Origin: Nocardia jiangxiensis NBRC 101359
GTDB lineage: Bacteria > Actinomycetota > Actinomycetes > Mycobacteriales > Mycobacteriaceae
DNA length: 64,000 bases
Reading direction: 5' to 3'
Assembly: GCF_000308615.1 (NCBI RefSeq)
Contig: NZ_BAGB01000058.1
Coordinates: forward strand, 54,616 to 118,615
Below the pieces are notes generated by a model. It saw nothing but the letters and a program-made list of their open reading frames with translations. It was not told the DNA's origin and made no database searches. Made by a program: the position numbers and the translations under genes. The number at the start of each line of letters is the position of its first letter. Positions within the stretch are counted from its first letter, which is position 1. Below, in pieces: positions 62,817 through 64,000 of this stretch.

Positions 62817-62890
62817 TAGCGGGGACAGGATTTGAACCTGCGACCTCTGGGTTATGAGCCCAGCGAGCTACCGAGCTGCTCCACCCCGCG
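62817..62890 (-). tRNA. Initiator tRNA-Met (CAT)
   Basis: Read on the minus strand the gene starts CGCGGGGTGGAGCAG and ends CCCCGCT-A, 74 bases without an encoded CCA. The anticodon CAT sits in TGGGC-TCATAA-CCCA, whose three G:C pairs in the anticodon stem mark an initiator. The first base pair is a C:T mismatch, the other initiator hallmark. Confidence 0.95.
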
Positions 62891-63003
62891 TCGGTGAACA
62901 CAACATTACACACGGGTGGTTCGCGATCGCAAATCGCCTGGTCGATAAGGGTTTTCAGGGCCCCGAACGATCGATTCGGATGATCTTGACTCTCCCGCTC
63001 AAG

Positions 63004-63019
63004 TGTGACTGTCATCACA
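63004..63019. promoter_or_regulatory. CRP/GlxR binding site upstream of rpf
   Basis: TGTGA-CTGTCA-TCACA is an exact match to the CRP-family consensus TGTGA-N6-TCACA. It lies 406 bases before the rpf start, at the head of an unusually A+T-rich stretch (to about 63270). Mycobacterium tuberculosis CRP (Rv3676) is reported to activate rpfA, so control of the rpf gene is the likely role. Confidence 0.75.
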
Positions 63020-63234
63020 TTTCAGCGGGCGCAGGGGCACGCGGCGGCCGTTACTTCGCGCACGCACGCGTGCGTCTCCAATGCAATAGGAAAATAACGT
63101 GATCCACGGCACAAATTGGCGGTGATTAGCGCCACATAATAGGCAAATAACAGACCGACCAGAATTTGCCATTACGGCATTGCCGACCTGCATGGACAGC
63201 GATTTTCCAGTTATTCGCTTCATGCAATTCCGTA

Positions 63235-63425
63235 CGTTATCAAGACGTGATCTGCTGAAATTTGTTCGTTATGGTCGTCGACGACCCGGATCGACACCGT
63301 GACGGGCACCCATCCGAACCGCTGCCACCGGCAACCCTGCCCCGCGGTCCGGGAAACCCCGACCACCTGGGGGCAGGGACTCGGCGTAAATCGCCGTGTC
63401 GGCGGGCACGGGGAGGGACAACCAC
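63235..63425 (+). ncRNA. Structured 5' leader of rpf, possible riboswitch
   Basis: The 190 bases before the rpf ATG contain a 9-base-pair stem, CCCTGCCCC (63335-63343) with GGGGCAGGG (63370-63378), plus CATCCGAACCG, CCGGGAAACCCC and GACTCGGCG blocks. Many actinobacterial rpf genes have c-di-AMP (ydaO-type) riboswitches in such leaders, and the GGGAAACC and CCGAACC elements recall it. The full consensus order is not met, so I call only a structured leader. GGGGAGGG before the ATG is the ribosome binding site. Confidence 0.35.
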
Positions 63426-63971
63426 ATGAACAAGAACCGGAAGATCAGCAGTCGCGCCCTCGGCTTCGCCGCCGTGACCGGCGCCCTTGTTGCCGTCCCG
63501 TTCGGAATCGCCGGTACCGCCTCGGCCGCGCCGACCCACGACTGGGACGGCGTCGCGCAATGTGAGAGTGGCGGGAACTGGCACACCAATACCGGTAACG
63601 GCTACTACGGCGGTCTGCAGTTCACGCAGAGCACCTGGCGGGCCAACGGTGGCAGCGGCATGGCCAGCCAGGCCAGCAAGGAAGAGCAGGTCCGCGTCGC
63701 GGAGAACGTGCTCAACACCCAGGGTGCGGGCGCCTGGCCCGTCTGCGGCAAGTACCTGCGCTGGGGCGCCACCAGTTCCCCCGAGGCCGCGGCTCCCAAG
63801 CCCGCCCCGGCGCCGGCCGCGCCCGCCGCACCGGCCCCCGGCAGCCGCGAGGCCATGATCGCCCAGGCCGAGGACACCGCCTCCCAGGTCGCCGAGAAGC
63901 TCGGCTTCGATGCGCAGTACCAGCAGGTCCTGCAGCAGAACACCGGACTGATCCAGTCCCTGGGTCGCTGA
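63426..63971 (+). CDS. rpfA: Resuscitation-promoting factor (RpfA-like)
   Basis: The 181-residue secreted protein has a signal peptide cleaved after TASA (about residue 34). The Rpf lysozyme-like domain is DWDGVAQCESGGNWHTNTGNGYYGGLQFTQSTWRANGG, with catalytic Glu47 next to Cys46, which pairs with the Cys of WPVCGKYLRW. A Pro/Ala linker and a 40-residue helical tail (SREAMIAQAEDTASQVAEKLGF) follow. It cleaves peptidoglycan and helps dormant cells resume growth. It is shorter than mycobacterial RpfA, without the long repeat region. A CRP site and a long structured leader lie upstream. Confidence 0.93.
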   Translation: MNKNRKISSRALGFAAVTGALVAVPFGIAGTASAAPTHDWDGVAQCESGGNWHTNTGNGYYGGLQFTQSTWRANGGSGMASQASKEEQVRVAENVLNTQGAGAWPVCGKYLRWGATSSPEAAAPKPAPAPAAPAAPAPGSREAMIAQAEDTASQVAEKLGFDAQYQQVLQQNTGLIQSLGR

Positions 63972-64000
63972 TCCGGCGAAAGACTCCCCATACCGGAGAC

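Noticed and set aside
62817..62890. Phage or island attachment site at the initiator tRNA
   Set aside because: I looked for a repeat of the tRNA 3' end within the flanking kilobases and saw none; no integrase gene is present.
63235..63425. Firm call of a c-di-AMP riboswitch
   Set aside because: Some blocks recall the motif but their order differs from the consensus I remember, so it is listed only as a structured leader.

Overview
The window looks like chromosome of a high-GC mycolate-type actinobacterium, most likely Nocardia or a close Corynebacteriales relative. Gene order supports this. The left end reads ftsE, a small membrane protein, a MscS channel and prfB, then hisN and fadE24-fadE23, which is the neighbourhood I recall from Mycobacterium tuberculosis. 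It also carries maleylpyruvate-isomerase-like (mycothiol-type) proteins, a 13E12-type DUF222/HNH gene, FadD/FadE paralogues, a KstD-like dehydrogenase and an Rpf. No species name can be fixed from sequence alone.

Layout: 1-4.4 kb is core (ftsE, mscS-like, prfB, an SDR, hisN). 4.5-8.8 kb holds a citrate synthase and the fadE24-fadE23 pair behind two tandem palindromic operators. 8.8-14.0 kb is a compact minus-strand operon: type I DAHP synthase, chorismatase, benzoate-CoA-ligase-like enzyme and EamA exporter, preceded by a possible 27-residue peptide and two inverted repeats. It looks like a small dedicated pathway for a chorismate-derived aromatic acid. 14.0-15.7 kb and 30.5-32.1 kb are two independent TetR/quinone-oxidoreductase divergons, each with clear operators. 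16.6-18.9 kb is an ECF42-type sigma factor with its DGPF and RibD-like partners. 19.0-22.5 kb holds two tandem acyl-CoA synthetases. 22.5-25.8 kb holds membrane proteins with a metal-handling look, one with a Met-rich loop.

26-30 kb shows accessory wear: an internally deleted SRPBCC protein in an ArsR operon, an N-terminally shortened regulator and a DUF222/HNH gene with a repeated tail. 32-36 kb holds a LysR/decarboxylase-like divergon and a sodium:solute symporter with a small partner. 36.4-39.2 kb is a tightly overlapping operon of pyruvoyl-dependent arginine decarboxylase, a GNAT-like acyltransferase and a membrane diguanylate cyclase, one of the two most unusual units here. 39.6-46.1 kb holds a MarR divergon, a DUF574-type methyltransferase, a PAS-GGDEF protein and a TRIC-type channel. 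46.1-49.6 kb holds two orphan ABC substrate-binding lipoproteins opposite a TetR gene. 50-54 kb holds a secreted protein, the KstD-like enzyme and a polytopic membrane protein. 54.3-61.1 kb is a xanthine-dehydrogenase operon (xdhA-xdhB-xdhC) divergent from an NCS2 purine permease. The right end has a sterol-desaturase-like enzyme, a decayed MFS gene, the initiator tRNA with a strong terminator, and an rpf gene behind a perfect CRP site and a long structured leader.

Long reading frames antisense to the genes listed are by-products of high GC and are omitted.
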